From Candidatus Allofournierella merdavium (GTDB taxonomy: Bacteria; Bacillota; Clostridia; Oscillospirales; Ruminococcaceae), in contig DWYI01000035.1 of assembly GCA_019118765.1 (NCBI GenBank), positions 1-64,000 of the forward strand: a DNA stretch of 64,000 nt, written 5' to 3'. The stretch's first letter is position 1. Every line of letters starts with the position of its first letter. The notes beneath the pieces are model-generated. The model saw nothing but the letters and a program-made list of their open reading frames with translations, was not told the DNA's origin and made no database searches. Below are positions 33,229 to 42,206 of the stretch, in pieces. The translations under genes were made by a program, and so were the position numbers.

Positions 33229-35511
33229 ATGCAGAACATTCTGAACTTTTGCAACAAACACAGGCGGGCGCTCACCGGCGTGCTGCTCTGCTTCGTGCTG
33301 TTCGCGGTGTTCGCCGCCGTCTGGCTCACCCACATCCGGGGCCAGGGCGACAAGAGCAGCAGCTGGGCCATCAACGACCAGTTCCACAGCTTCATCCCCA
33401 TCGAAGAGCAGATGGAGCAGCGCTTTACCTGCGACCGGGACCTGCTGGCGCTGAGCCTGGTGCTGGCCGCCGAGGACGTGGACACGCCCCCCGAGGGGGA
33501 CCTGGAACTGGTGCTCACCGACAGCGCCACCGGTGAGGAACTGGCCCGCTCCACCGGGGACATGCGCTACATCTACAACGGGTGGGACAACTACTACACC
33601 ACCCTGGGGCTGGACCGGTTCGTGGAAAACCCGGGCCAGACCGCGGAGTACACCCTGACCCTGATCCCCCATTACACCGGCGAGGGCCGGCTGTGCGTGG
33701 GCTACGAGGCGGGCGGCATGCCCGCCGGCGTGGCCCTGACGGTGGACGGCGAAGCGGTGGACGGCACCGTGGCGCTGCTGGGCACCGAGGCCCGGGTGGG
33801 TGGCTTTCTGACCAAATTCTACTGGGTGTTCGCCGCGGGCTGCATCGCCACGGCGGCCCTGGGCTGGTGGCTGTACTGCCGCGGCGCGGCGCTGCACCGG
33901 CTGGTGTTCTGCGGCGTGCTGCTGCTGGGCTTTTTGTTCAACGTGCTGCTGCCGCCCTACGCCGCGCCGGATGAGAAGTATCACATCAACCAGAGTTTCA
34001 CCCTGGCCAGCACCATCTACAACCCCCACCTGCCGGTGGCTCAAAGCCACATCCGGGACACCCTGCGCCGCCCCTCCGACCAGGACGCCCTCATCCAGGT
34101 GGACGAGACCACCGTCTTTACCTGGCAGCACATCGTCAGGGTGCTGGGCCGGCCCAACACCGACCCCACCGGCTACACCCAGGACTTTCCCGAGTACCAG
34201 GTGGACAGCAGCTACACCCTCTACTGGATCAGCGGCCTGGGGGTGCTCGTGGGCTTCTGGCTGCATCTGGGCTTTGCCGCCACCCTGTACCTGGGGCGGC
34301 TGGCGAACCTGGCCTTTTTCGCCTTCCTCTCCGCCTGGGCGGTGAAGCGCGCGCCGGTGGCGAAACCGGTGTTCGCCACGGCGGCGCTGCTGCCCATGAC
34401 GCTGCATCTGGCCGCCTCCTACAGCCGGGATTCCAACCTTCTGGCGCTGTGCTTTTTCTTCAGCGCCCTGCTGCTGGATCTGGCCTTCGGCCCCCGGGAG
34501 CGCATCGGCTGGAAGCAGCTGGTGCTGCCGGTGGTGCTGGCGGTGCTGATCGTGCCCAGCAAGGTGGTGTATCTGCCGCTGGCGGCGCTGATCCTGCTGA
34601 TCCCGGCGGCGCGGCTGGGCCGCTTTTCCCGCTGGATCAAGGGCGGCTTTCTGGCGGTGTGTGCCGCGGCCTTTTTGCTGAATTCCGGCGCGGCCGTCGC
34701 CCTCACCAACTTCACCCAGACCAGCGGCACCGCGGCCGCCGGCGCGGCCAGCCTCATTGCCCAGGAGCAGGCCCTCTCCCAGGAGGAGCCGGCCCCGGCC
34801 GCGCAGAGCGAAAGCGCGCCGGAACCCCCCGCTTCGGCCGCGCCGGGCGAAAGCGCGCCGGAAACACCCGCTTCAGAGCCGCAGAGTGAGAGCGCCCCTG
34901 CGACCTCCGTGCCGCAGGCGCAGGGCGAGAGCGTGCCGGAACAGCCCGCCACGGCCGCCCCGGGCGGAGGCGGCGCGGTGCAGACCGACGCCAACAGCAT
35001 GTCCACCGAGGAGGACCTCACCTGCTACACCCTGCCCTACATCCTCTCGCACCCGCTGGACACTTTTGAGCTGTGCGTCCGGTCGGTGGTGGAGGAGGGC
35101 GACCACTACCTGAGCACGCTGGTGGGCGGCACGCTGGGCTATTTCGGGCTGGACAAGCCGCTGGACCTGGCCTGGGGCTGGGTGCTGGCGCTCTACGCCT
35201 TGCTGGCGCTGGCCTGGCTTTGCCCCGACGGCGGCGCCATGCCGCTGCCGGCCCGCTGGGGGACGCTGGCGGCGGGCCTTTGCTGCTGCGGTCTGGCGGT
35301 GCTGGGCTGCATCTCCTGGACCCCCACCTACTACGACACCATCTACGGCTTCCAGGGCCGCTATTTCCTGCCGGTGCTGCCGCTGCTTTTGCTGGTGCGG
35401 CCCCGGGCGCTGTGCCTTGCCGGCGACTGCCGCCGCGGGCTGGTGATGGCGGCGGTGCTGGTGGACATCGGCGTTCTTTTGAACGTGTTCCTGGCCGTGG
35501 TGGCCCGATAA
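33229..35511 (+). CDS. DUF2142 family membrane protein with an A/P/E/S-rich extracellular loop
   Basis: The 760-residue polytopic protein has a signal-anchor helix at residues 13-35, a long extracytoplasmic region to about 195, then many helices. PDEKYHINQSF near residue 247 is the acidic-histidine motif of DUF2142, a GT-C-like family that transfers sugars from polyprenyl-phosphate donors outside the membrane. Residues about 525-590 form a low-complexity loop of four degenerate units of the type ESAPExPASxxxG, just before the last helices. It lies between the keto-sugar genes and the polyprenyl-sugar genes. Confidence 0.82.
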   Translation: MQNILNFCNKHRRALTGVLLCFVLFAVFAAVWLTHIRGQGDKSSSWAINDQFHSFIPIEEQMEQRFTCDRDLLALSLVLAAEDVDTPPEGDLELVLTDSATGEELARSTGDMRYIYNGWDNYYTTLGLDRFVENPGQTAEYTLTLIPHYTGEGRLCVGYEAGGMPAGVALTVDGEAVDGTVALLGTEARVGGFLTKFYWVFAAGCIATAALGWWLYCRGAALHRLVFCGVLLLGFLFNVLLPPYAAPDEKYHINQSFTLASTIYNPHLPVAQSHIRDTLRRPSDQDALIQVDETTVFTWQHIVRVLGRPNTDPTGYTQDFPEYQVDSSYTLYWISGLGVLVGFWLHLGFAATLYLGRLANLAFFAFLSAWAVKRAPVAKPVFATAALLPMTLHLAASYSRDSNLLALCFFFSALLLDLAFGPRERIGWKQLVLPVVLAVLIVPSKVVYLPLAALILLIPAARLGRFSRWIKGGFLAVCAAAFLLNSGAAVALTNFTQTSGTAAAGAASLIAQEQALSQEEPAPAAQSESAPEPPASAAPGESAPETPASEPQSESAPATSVPQAQGESVPEQPATAAPGGGGAVQTDANSMSTEEDLTCYTLPYILSHPLDTFELCVRSVVEEGDHYLSTLVGGTLGYFGLDKPLDLAWGWVLALYALLALAWLCPDGGAMPLPARWGTLAAGLCCCGLAVLGCISWTPTYYDTIYGFQGRYFLPVLPLLLLVRPRALCLAGDCRRGLVMAAVLVDIGVLLNVFLAVVAR

Positions 35512-35534
35512 CAACCGATCCGAGGATTTCGCTT

Positions 35535-36611
35535 ATGCAGGATTTCAGAGCCATCCCGGTCATCATCCCCAGCCTGGAGCCGGACGAGCGGCTGCCCCGG
35601 CTGCTGGCGGAGATGAGAGAGGCCGGCATCGAGAACATCGTGCTGGTGGACGACGGCAGCGGGCCGGACTACGCCCCTGTTTTTGAGCGCGCGCAGCGGG
35701 AATTCGGCTGCACGGTGCTGCGCCACGCGGTGAACCTGGGCAAGGGGCGCGCCCTCAAGACCGCCTTCAACCACTGCCTGAACACCTGGCCCGACGCCGC
35801 CGGCGCCATCACCGCCGACTCCGACGGCCAGCACTCGGCGGCGGACATCCTCCGCTTCATGGAGGAGCTGGCCGCCCACCCGGACAGCCTGCTGCTGGGC
35901 TGCCGCAACTTTGACGATGCGGGCGTGCCCTTCAACAGCCGCTGGGGCAACAAGATCACCTGCTTCATGTTCAAAGCGCTGTGCGGGGTGTCGGTGAGCG
36001 ACACCCAGACCGGCCTGCGGGGCATCCCCACCGCTTTCATGGCGCGGCTGATGAACGTGCCGGGCGAGCGGTTCGAGTTCGAGAGCAACATGCTCATCGA
36101 AACGCGGGACCGCCTGCCCATCCGGGAACTGTCCATCCAGACCATCTACGACTCGAAGGAGAACCACTCCTCCCACTTCCATCCCCTGCGGGACTCCGCC
36201 CGCATCTACGCCATCTTCGGGCGGTTCCTCTTCGCCAGTATGTCCGCCAGCGTGCTGGACCTGGCGCTGTTCTCGCTGTTCCTGCTGCTGCTGAGCCCGC
36301 TGTTCGCCGGGCGCACCCAGGCGGTGTTCTTCTGCACCGCCCTGGCCCGGCTGCTCTCCGCCAGCTACAACTATTACATCAATCACCGGGTGGTGTTCCA
36401 CAGCCAGGCCGGCCACCGGCGGGCGGCGACGCGCTATGTGCTGCTGGCGGCGGTGCAGATGCTGGCCAGCGCCGCGCTGGTGAGCCTTGCCACCTCCCTG
36501 CTCAGCCCTCCGGGCGGCTGGGAGATCCTCATCAAGGCGGTGGTGGACATCGTTCTGTTCTTCGTCAGCTTCCAGATCCAGCGGGAGTTCGTCTACAAGA
36601 AAAAGGCCTGA
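35535..36611 (+). CDS. GT2-GtrA fusion, polyprenyl-phosphate sugar synthase/flippase
   Basis: Residues 1-about 225 are a DPM1-like GT2 domain (VIIPSLEPDERLPRLL, IVLVDDGSGPD, NLGKGRALKTAFNH, ADSDGQHS). It should put a sugar on undecaprenyl phosphate. Residues about 230-358 are a GtrA domain with four helices (FGRFLFASMSASVLDLALF, NYYINHRVVFHS, FVSFQIQREFVYKK), thought to help flip the product. The fusion joins synthesis and flipping in one chain. It probably feeds the GT-C-like DUF2142 protein upstream. Confidence 0.9.
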   Translation: MQDFRAIPVIIPSLEPDERLPRLLAEMREAGIENIVLVDDGSGPDYAPVFERAQREFGCTVLRHAVNLGKGRALKTAFNHCLNTWPDAAGAITADSDGQHSAADILRFMEELAAHPDSLLLGCRNFDDAGVPFNSRWGNKITCFMFKALCGVSVSDTQTGLRGIPTAFMARLMNVPGERFEFESNMLIETRDRLPIRELSIQTIYDSKENHSSHFHPLRDSARIYAIFGRFLFASMSASVLDLALFSLFLLLLSPLFAGRTQAVFFCTALARLLSASYNYYINHRVVFHSQAGHRRAATRYVLLAAVQMLASAALVSLATSLLSPPGGWEILIKAVVDIVLFFVSFQIQREFVYKKKA

Positions 36612-36635
36612 CGGCCCGAAAGGAGGCGGGCGGCT

Positions 36636-37787
36636 GTGACTCTCTGCTTTTTCTCGGCCCAGTACCTGCCCACCGTGGGCGGGGTGGAGCGATACACCTA
36701 CAACCTGGCCCGCCGGGTGGTGCGGGCCGGCCACGCCGCGCTGGTAGTCACCAGCGCCCTGCCCGGCCTGCCCCACCACGAGACCGACGCCGAGGGCATC
36801 GAGATCCTGCGGCTGCCGGTGTGGCCGCTGATGCACGGCCGCTTTCCCGTGCTGCGCCCCGGGCGGGACTTTGCCCGGCTGGAAAAACTGCTCTGGGGGC
36901 GGAAGATCGACTTCTGCCTCATCAACACCCGCTTTTATGTCAGCAGCCTCTACGCCGCCCGCCAGTGCGCCGGGCGGGGCATCCCGGCCATCGTGGTGGA
37001 CCACTCCACCGGCCACCTGCCCATGGGCAGCGCGCCGCTGCGGGCGGCGGGCGCGGCCTACGAGCATCTGGCCGCGGCGGTGCTCAAGCACTACAAGATG
37101 CGGTTTTACGGGGTGAGCCGGGCGGTCTGCCGGTGGCTGGAGCACTTCGGCGTCACGGCCGAGGGCCAGCTGTACAACGCGGTGGACCCCGCCGAGGTGC
37201 GGGCGCTGGCCCACGCCCCCGACGCGGCGGACTGGCGGGCGGCGCTGGGGCTTGCCTCCGACGCGCCGCTGGCGGCCTTCGTGGGGCGCGTCATCCCCGA
37301 AAAAGGGGTGGCGGAGCTGATCGAGGCGTTCACCGCCGCCGCCGTGCCCGGCGCGGCGCTGGCGGTGGCGGGGGACGGGCCGCTGCTGGCCGACCTGCAA
37401 AAAAACTGCCCGCCCCGGGTGCATCTGCTGGGGGCGGTGCCCTATCCGAAGGCGATGCAGCTGCTGGCCCAAAGCCAGGTCTACTGCCTGCCCACCTACT
37501 ACGCCGAGGGCTTCCCCACCACCTTTCTGGAGGCGGCGGCCTGCGGCTGCCCCATCGTGACCACCCGCACCGGCGGCAGCGACGAACTGCTGGCGGACGA
37601 CAGCTTCGGCATCCAGCTGGACTCGGCCGATCCCGGCCCGCTGGCGGCGGCGCTGAAAAAGGCGCTCACCGACGAGCATTGGCGGCGCACCGCCGCCGCC
37701 CGCACCGCCGCCCGGCTGGAGGAGCACTTCACCTGGGACGCGGTGTGTGAAAAACTTCTGGCGCTGGCCCACAGCGCCCAAAACTGA
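36636..37787 (+). CDS. GT4-family glycosyltransferase, GTG start
   Basis: The 383-residue GT-B enzyme has the GT4 N-terminal glycine-rich loop PTVGGVERYTYNL, then FVGRVIPEKGVAELIEAF and the EX7E motif as YYAEGFPTTFLEAAACG. The start is the GTG at 36636 with AAAGGAGG seven bases upstream. It likely acts at the cytosolic face on a lipid-linked glycan. It is cotranscribed with the GT2-GtrA gene upstream and the GT2-DUF2304 pair downstream. Confidence 0.9.
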   Translation: MTLCFFSAQYLPTVGGVERYTYNLARRVVRAGHAALVVTSALPGLPHHETDAEGIEILRLPVWPLMHGRFPVLRPGRDFARLEKLLWGRKIDFCLINTRFYVSSLYAARQCAGRGIPAIVVDHSTGHLPMGSAPLRAAGAAYEHLAAAVLKHYKMRFYGVSRAVCRWLEHFGVTAEGQLYNAVDPAEVRALAHAPDAADWRAALGLASDAPLAAFVGRVIPEKGVAELIEAFTAAAVPGAALAVAGDGPLLADLQKNCPPRVHLLGAVPYPKAMQLLAQSQVYCLPTYYAEGFPTTFLEAAACGCPIVTTRTGGSDELLADDSFGIQLDSADPGPLAAALKKALTDEHWRRTAAARTAARLEEHFTWDAVCEKLLALAHSAQN

Positions 37788-37807
37788 CAGAAAGCGAACG
37801 GGAGAGT

Positions 37808-38527
37808 ATGGCAAAATTATTGATCGTGATCCCCGCATACAACGAGGAGTCCAACATCGTGCGGGTGGTGGAAAATCTGATCGAGCACTACCCCCAATAC
37901 GACTATGTGGTGGTGAACGACGGCAGCCGGGACCACACCGCGGCCCTGTGCCGTCAGCACGATTTCCACCTGATCGACCTGCCGGTGAACCTGGGCCTGG
38001 CGGGGGCCTTTCAGACGGGCCTTCGCTACGCCGCCGAAAACGGCTACGACTGCGCGCTGCAGTTCGACGCCGACGGCCAGCATCTGCCCCGGTACATCGC
38101 TCCCATGCTGAAGGAACTGGAGGGAGGGGCGGACATCGTGATCGGCAGCCGGTTCGTCACGGTGAAAAAGCCCAAAAGCCTGCGGATGGCCGGCAGCTAC
38201 CTCATCAGCTGGGCCATCCGGCTGACCACCGGCAAGGCCATCTGCGATCCCACCAGCGGGATGCGGATGTTCAACCGCAAGATGCTGGAGGAGTTCGCCG
38301 CCAACCTCAACTACGCCCCCGAGCCGGACACCATCAGCTACCTCATCAAGAACGGGGCGGTGGTGAAGGAGCTGCAGGTGGAGATGGGCGAGCGCACCGC
38401 CGGCACCAGCTACCTGAACTTCGCCCGCGCGGTGGAATACATGATCAAGATGGGCCTGTCCATCCTGCTCATTCAGTGGTTCCGCAAGCGGGACACCCTC
38501 ACCCCCTACACCGAAAGGAGCCTGTGA
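37808..38527 (+). CDS. GT2-family polyprenyl-phosphate sugar synthase (DPM1-like)
   Basis: The 239-residue enzyme has LLIVIPAYNEESNIVRVVEN, VVNDGSRDHT, NLGLAGAFQTGLRYA and FDADGQHLP, the DPM1/polyprenyl-glycosyltransferase pattern. It has no membrane segment of its own. The next gene starts two bases after its stop and encodes DUF2304, a small membrane protein often paired with such enzymes. The pair probably acts as one membrane-bound unit. Confidence 0.9.
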   Translation: MAKLLIVIPAYNEESNIVRVVENLIEHYPQYDYVVVNDGSRDHTAALCRQHDFHLIDLPVNLGLAGAFQTGLRYAAENGYDCALQFDADGQHLPRYIAPMLKELEGGADIVIGSRFVTVKKPKSLRMAGSYLISWAIRLTTGKAICDPTSGMRMFNRKMLEEFAANLNYAPEPDTISYLIKNGAVVKELQVEMGERTAGTSYLNFARAVEYMIKMGLSILLIQWFRKRDTLTPYTERSL

Positions 38528-38528
38528 T

Positions 38529-38891
38529 ATGCTGGACTATCCCCTCTCGCTGCGGCTGCTGCTGGTGCTGGGCAGCCTGCTGACACTGGTGTTCGTGCTG
38601 GGGCGCATCCGCCGCGCAAAAATGCAGATCGAGGACAGCATCTTCTGGTTCGTCTTTTCCGGTCTGCTGCTGCTTTTGAGCATCTTCCCCGAACTGGCTT
38701 ACTGGACCGCACGCACGCTGGGGGTGCAGGCCCCCATCAACGTGGTGTATCTGGCCATCATCTTCCTGCTCATCCTGAAGGTGTTCTTCATGAGCCTGCG
38801 CATCAGCCAGATGGACTCCAAGCTGAAGATCCTCACCCAAAAGGTAGCCCTCAACGAGGAGAAGATCGAGCGCAGCCACCAGGACCGGTGA
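38529..38891 (+). CDS. DUF2304 membrane protein
   Basis: The 120-residue protein has three hydrophobic segments (about 8-28, 38-60, 70-92) and a charged, coiled-coil-like C-terminus. The block IEDSIFWFVFSGLLLLLSIF matches DUF2304, which resembles the membrane part of polyprenyl-phosphate glycosyltransferases. It is tightly coupled to the preceding GT2 gene and probably anchors or assists it. It ends the long glycan operon. Confidence 0.85.
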   Translation: MLDYPLSLRLLLVLGSLLTLVFVLGRIRRAKMQIEDSIFWFVFSGLLLLLSIFPELAYWTARTLGVQAPINVVYLAIIFLLILKVFFMSLRISQMDSKLKILTQKVALNEEKIERSHQDR

Positions 38892-38907
38892 GCCCCGGCA
38901 GGGCCAT

Positions 38908-38936
38908 TTGTCAAACCGCGCGGGCTGTGGTATAAT
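38908..38936 (+). promoter_or_regulatory. Promoter of the 100-residue hypothetical gene
   Basis: TTGTCA (38908-38913) and a perfect TATAAT (38931-38936) are 17 bp apart. Confidence 0.8.
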
Positions 38937-39004
38937 AAACTGAAAACCACCTGCGGCGTCCGCCGGGCGCCGCGTTATGACGGAAACGGAGGGTCCACAC
39001 AACC

Positions 39005-39307
39005 ATGGCATACACCCCGAAACTCACCTACAAGGGCCGCCCGCTGGTGCGCTGCGGCAACGAGATCTACTATGGCAGCCTCGCCGACCCCTATGTGGTG
39101 TTCATGCAGGTGCTCACCACCAAGGAGGAGAACGGCATCACCGTGGCCGACAAGCTGCATGTGATGCTGATGAGCACCGACGCCACCAAGCCCCTGCCCG
39201 AGCGGGTGATCAAGCAGAGTTCCAAGACCGGCCTGTACACCGCGCTGGAAGTGGGCGGCATGTGGCTGGAGCGGGCGCTGAAGGAAGCGGCCGCCGCCAA
39301 AAAGTAA
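39005..39307 (+). CDS. Conserved-looking small hypothetical protein
   Basis: I do not recognise this 100-residue protein. It has no signal peptide or membrane segment, and no Cys pair beyond one Cys at position 17. It seems a mixed alpha/beta fold: strands around YYGSLADPYVVFMQV and KLHVMLMSTD, and a C-terminal helix ending AAAAKK. It is real by several signs: a strong promoter (TTGTCA-17-TATAAT), GGAGGG before the ATG, typical codon use and a strong terminator right after. It is transcribed alone. Confidence 0.7.
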   Translation: MAYTPKLTYKGRPLVRCGNEIYYGSLADPYVVFMQVLTTKEENGITVADKLHVMLMSTDATKPLPERVIKQSSKTGLYTALEVGGMWLERALKEAAAAKK

Positions 39308-39326
39308 GTTTTGCGACACGATAAAA

Positions 39327-39356
39327 GGCCCCGGACCATTCGGTCCGGGGCCTTTT
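39327..39356. terminator. Bidirectional terminator
   Basis: GGCCCCGGACC (39327-39337) pairs perfectly with GGTCCGGGGCC (39342-39352), with TTTT on both strands. It lies between convergent genes. Confidence 0.92.
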
Positions 39357-39372
39357 GCCGCGGCGGGGCCCC

Positions 39373-40215
39373 TCAGGCCTCCGCCACCGACACCAGGTAT
39401 TTGAAGATCTGCAGTTTGTTCTCCTCGTAAAGGCCCATCTCCTCGTAGAGGTTTTTATAGTAGGCGAAAAGGCTGGCCTTCACCGAAAGGATCTTGAAGG
39501 TGTTGCGCAGCGTCACCTGGGTGGCCACAAGGCTCTGGGGATTCTTCACATAATAATACACCGGTTCGCCCAGCGCGTAAAAGCGGGCGGCGTAGCGGAT
39601 GTATTCCAGATTGAACAGCAGATCCTCGCTCCAGCGCAGTTCCTCGCTGCACTGGATGTCGTGGCTTTGCACCAGATCCCGCCGGTAGAGCTTGTTCCAC
39701 ATCACCCCGTAATAGAAGCTGGCGGGCTCCTTCATCAGCCCCTTCGCAAAGGCGTGCTTGTCGTAAAATCCCTTTTCCAGGAACCCGAACTGCTGGATGG
39801 TCTGGTAGCTGTCTTCCTCCTTCGCGAAGAGGGGCTTTGTCTGTTCCACCCGGTAGTAGGGCGCGATGACCAGGTCGGTCTGGTTGGCCTCGGCGGCCTC
39901 CACCAGCAGGCGGGTGGCCTCGGGGGCCAGATAATCGTCGCTGTCGGCAAACTGCAGGTACTTGCCGGTGGCCATCTCCATGCCCAGGTTGCGGGTGGCG
40001 GACACGCCGCTGTTGGCCTTGTCGATGAGCAGGATGCGTTTGTCCACCCGGGCGTACATCTCGCAGACGCGCAGGCTCACATCCTTGGAGCCGTCGTTGA
40101 CGATGATGATCTCCAGGTTTTCATAACTCTGCCGCCGGATGCTCTCGATGCAGCGGGCAATGTGGCTGCCGGCGTTGTACACCGGCACGATCACGCTGAC
40201 CAGGGGCTGTTCCAC
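39373..40215 (-). CDS. GT2-family glycosyltransferase, GTG start
   Basis: The 280-residue enzyme has VSVIVPVYNAGSHIARCIES, IIVNDGSKDV, SATRNLGMEMATG and ADSDDYL, then WNKLYRRDLV and SEDLLFNLEY. The GTG at 40215 is chosen because GAAGGAGGA lies just upstream; an in-frame TTG at 40239 would put that SD inside the gene. It follows the GT-C-like gene on the minus strand, 42 bp apart, and is probably in its operon. Its Lys/Asn/Tyr content is higher than in the array GT2s, so it is not a recent copy of them. Confidence 0.88.
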   Translation of the reverse strand: MEQPLVSVIVPVYNAGSHIARCIESIRRQSYENLEIIIVNDGSKDVSLRVCEMYARVDKRILLIDKANSGVSATRNLGMEMATGKYLQFADSDDYLAPEATRLLVEAAEANQTDLVIAPYYRVEQTKPLFAKEEDSYQTIQQFGFLEKGFYDKHAFAKGLMKEPASFYYGVMWNKLYRRDLVQSHDIQCSEELRWSEDLLFNLEYIRYAARFYALGEPVYYYVKNPQSLVATQVTLRNTFKILSVKASLFAYYKNLYEEMGLYEENKLQIFKYLVSVAEA

Positions 40216-40257
40216 AAAGACTCCTCCTTCACATTGCAAAAGGCGCCCCGCCGGGCG

Positions 40258-41724
40258 TCAACTCTCCTCCGCCGGCGGCTCCAGCAGGGCCGCGGCCGCC
40301 AGCAGCAGCAAAAACGGGGTGAAATTGAAGGCGTAGCGGGCTTTGGTCTCCCACAGGCTCAAAAAGAGGATGAGGCCGGTGACGCTCACCCCCGCCAGCA
40401 TCCGCGGCCCGCCCACGGGCCGGCGCACCGCCCGCGCCGCGCCCGCCAGCACCAGCAGCTGCACCATGAAAAGGTACGCCTGGCAGTAATAGACCAGGGG
40501 CATGTAGCCCGGCTGGCCCTCCAGGATAAAGGCGTGGGTCCAGTTGGCCCGCTGGGGGGTGGCCAGAAATTCCTCGGCGTTGTACAGGCCGTCGCCCCAG
40601 GTGATCACCGCCTTGCGGGTCACAAACTCCCCCAGCTCCAGCGGCGAGTAGGCGGCGTAGTTGGCCGTGATCCGCCGATTCAGAAGTGTTTTGCGCTCGG
40701 CCACGGTGTCCACCGACATGGCGGCTTCATAATCTTCTTGCGAGTAGTTGCCGTCGTCGTGGCTGCCGTAACAGAACCACAGCTGCACCGGCAGGGCCAG
40801 GGCCTCCTCGTCGGTCCAGTCGATGAGCCAGGCCCGCTGCCACAGGCGGTAGCCCCCCGCCAGCAGGCCGAAGGCCGCCAGCAGAGCCGCCAGCGACGCC
40901 AGCGCCCGCCGGGGGTTGGTCTGCAGGAAAAACTGGATGGCCAGCGCCACGGCGATCACCACCACGCTGCCCTTCACCGCGTAGCCGAAAAACACCGCCG
41001 CCCCCGCCCCCGCGGCCAGCGCAAGCCGTCGGGCCGGGCGCGCCTCCCGCCTCCATCTTTCAAAGGCCAGCAGCGCCAGCAGGCCGAAGGGCATGGAGAG
41101 GGTGTCGGAATAAAAACAGGGGCTGTAAAGCCAGAAGGGCGCGAAGGCCGCGCAGAGCAGAAAGGTGAGGGCCACCGCCGCGTTGGTCTTCAGGATGCGC
41201 CGGGCCAGCAAACACAAAAGGGCCACCGAGGCCAGCAGCGCCAGCACGTTGAGGGCGATGCCCGGGGCCACACCCGTGAGGGAGGCGTCCGGCGCAAGGC
41301 CAAACAGGCCCGCCAGCCAGTACCAGCCGCCCAGCAAAAGGGCCAGGCCCAGGTTGTTGTTGCAGACGATGTAGTAGCCGCTCCACACGCTGAAGCGGCC
41401 GTGGGCCAAAAGGTCGGGCAGGCTTTCCAGCACCACCGCCTGGTCCATGATGGGCACCTCGGCCAGCAGCCAGGCCATCGCCGCGAACGCCGCGGCATAG
41501 AGGGCGAAGGCGGTGTAAAACACCGCCCGCCAGCGCCGCTGCGAAAGGCCGTTGAGCCGGGGCAGCACCCATCTGGAGAGGGCCCAGGCCCCCGCCGCCA
41601 GCACCGCCCCCACGGCAAGCGCCGCCGGGCCGTTGTGCCGCCAGCGGAAAACGCTGTTCAGGACGATCCAGCCCCAGACCAGGCAAAAGCCCGCCCAGAA
41701 CAGCTGCTTCAGCCGTTTTTGCAC
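40258..41724 (-). CDS. Polytopic GT-C-like glycosyltransferase
   Basis: The 488-residue protein has about eleven hydrophobic segments. The first extracytoplasmic loop carries MDQAVVLESLPDLL near residue 90, like the acidic loop of GT39/ArnT/PMT-type GT-C enzymes. A large extracytoplasmic loop of about 100 residues near the C-terminal third contains YGSHDDGNYSQEDY. A role adding sugars outside the membrane from a polyprenyl carrier is likely. The start is a GTG at 41724 with GGAGGGGG four bases upstream. The acceptor is unknown. Confidence 0.72.
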   Translation of the reverse strand: MQKRLKQLFWAGFCLVWGWIVLNSVFRWRHNGPAALAVGAVLAAGAWALSRWVLPRLNGLSQRRWRAVFYTAFALYAAAFAAMAWLLAEVPIMDQAVVLESLPDLLAHGRFSVWSGYYIVCNNNLGLALLLGGWYWLAGLFGLAPDASLTGVAPGIALNVLALLASVALLCLLARRILKTNAAVALTFLLCAAFAPFWLYSPCFYSDTLSMPFGLLALLAFERWRREARPARRLALAAGAGAAVFFGYAVKGSVVVIAVALAIQFFLQTNPRRALASLAALLAAFGLLAGGYRLWQRAWLIDWTDEEALALPVQLWFCYGSHDDGNYSQEDYEAAMSVDTVAERKTLLNRRITANYAAYSPLELGEFVTRKAVITWGDGLYNAEEFLATPQRANWTHAFILEGQPGYMPLVYYCQAYLFMVQLLVLAGAARAVRRPVGGPRMLAGVSVTGLILFLSLWETKARYAFNFTPFLLLLAAAALLEPPAEES

Positions 41725-41756
41725 CGCGCCCCCTCCTTCTGTGTCTTATTTTTTGT

Positions 41757-41762
41757 ATTATA
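41757..41762 (-). promoter_or_regulatory. -10 element for the GT-C/GT2 pair
   Basis: A perfect minus-strand TATAAT lies 33 bp upstream of the GTG. The -35 at 17 bp is weak (TTTTAA). Confidence 0.55.
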
Positions 41763-41812
41763 CCATATCCGCCGCCGCCTTAAAAGCCCTTGCGCCGGAA
41801 CGAAACGGCGGC

Positions 41813-41844
41813 AAAAAAAGAGCCGCCGGAAAGCCCGGCGGCTC
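41813..41844 (-). terminator. Terminator of the DUF2500-like gene
   Basis: On the minus strand GAGCCGCCGG pairs with CCGGCGGCTC (10 bp), followed by seven Ts. It separates this gene from the GT-C unit downstream. Confidence 0.93.
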
Positions 41845-41867
41845 AGGGATGGGACGTCGTCTTTTGC

Positions 41868-42206
41868 TCAGGACACCTGCAGCAGGCCCTCGGTACCGTC
41901 GTCGGTGAAGAGTTCCTCCCGGGGCACAAAATAGATGAACTCGCTGCCCGCATAGGTCAGCACGCCCCGCTGGCCGGGGAAAAGCTGCCGGGCCAGGTGT
42001 TCCGGCACCGTGAGAGCGATCTCCTGCCCGCGGGCCACAAAGGTGACCGGCACCCGGTCCGCGCCGGCTGCCCCCACCCGTTTCACCGTGGCCATCAGGC
42101 TGACCTCTCCCTTCGCGGGGCGGCGGAACCTGCGCCCCCACACACCGATCAGACCAATTGCCGCAAGGGCCATCACCAGGCCCGGAATGATCCACATCCA
42201 CCGCAT
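41868..42206 (-). CDS. DUF2500-like single-pass membrane protein
   Basis: The 112-residue protein has one N-terminal membrane helix (residues 4-23), then a small beta-rich domain: MATVKRV, RVPVTFVARGQEIALTVPE, and FPGQRGVLTYAGSEFIYFV. The last block resembles the GDxGxLxYxGxxFxxF end of DUF2500 proteins, whose function is unknown. SD AGGAGG before the ATG. It stands alone, with its own terminator. Confidence 0.6.
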   Translation of the reverse strand: MRWMWIIPGLVMALAAIGLIGVWGRRFRRPAKGEVSLMATVKRVGAAGADRVPVTFVARGQEIALTVPEHLARQLFPGQRGVLTYAGSEFIYFVPREELFTDDGTEGLLQVS

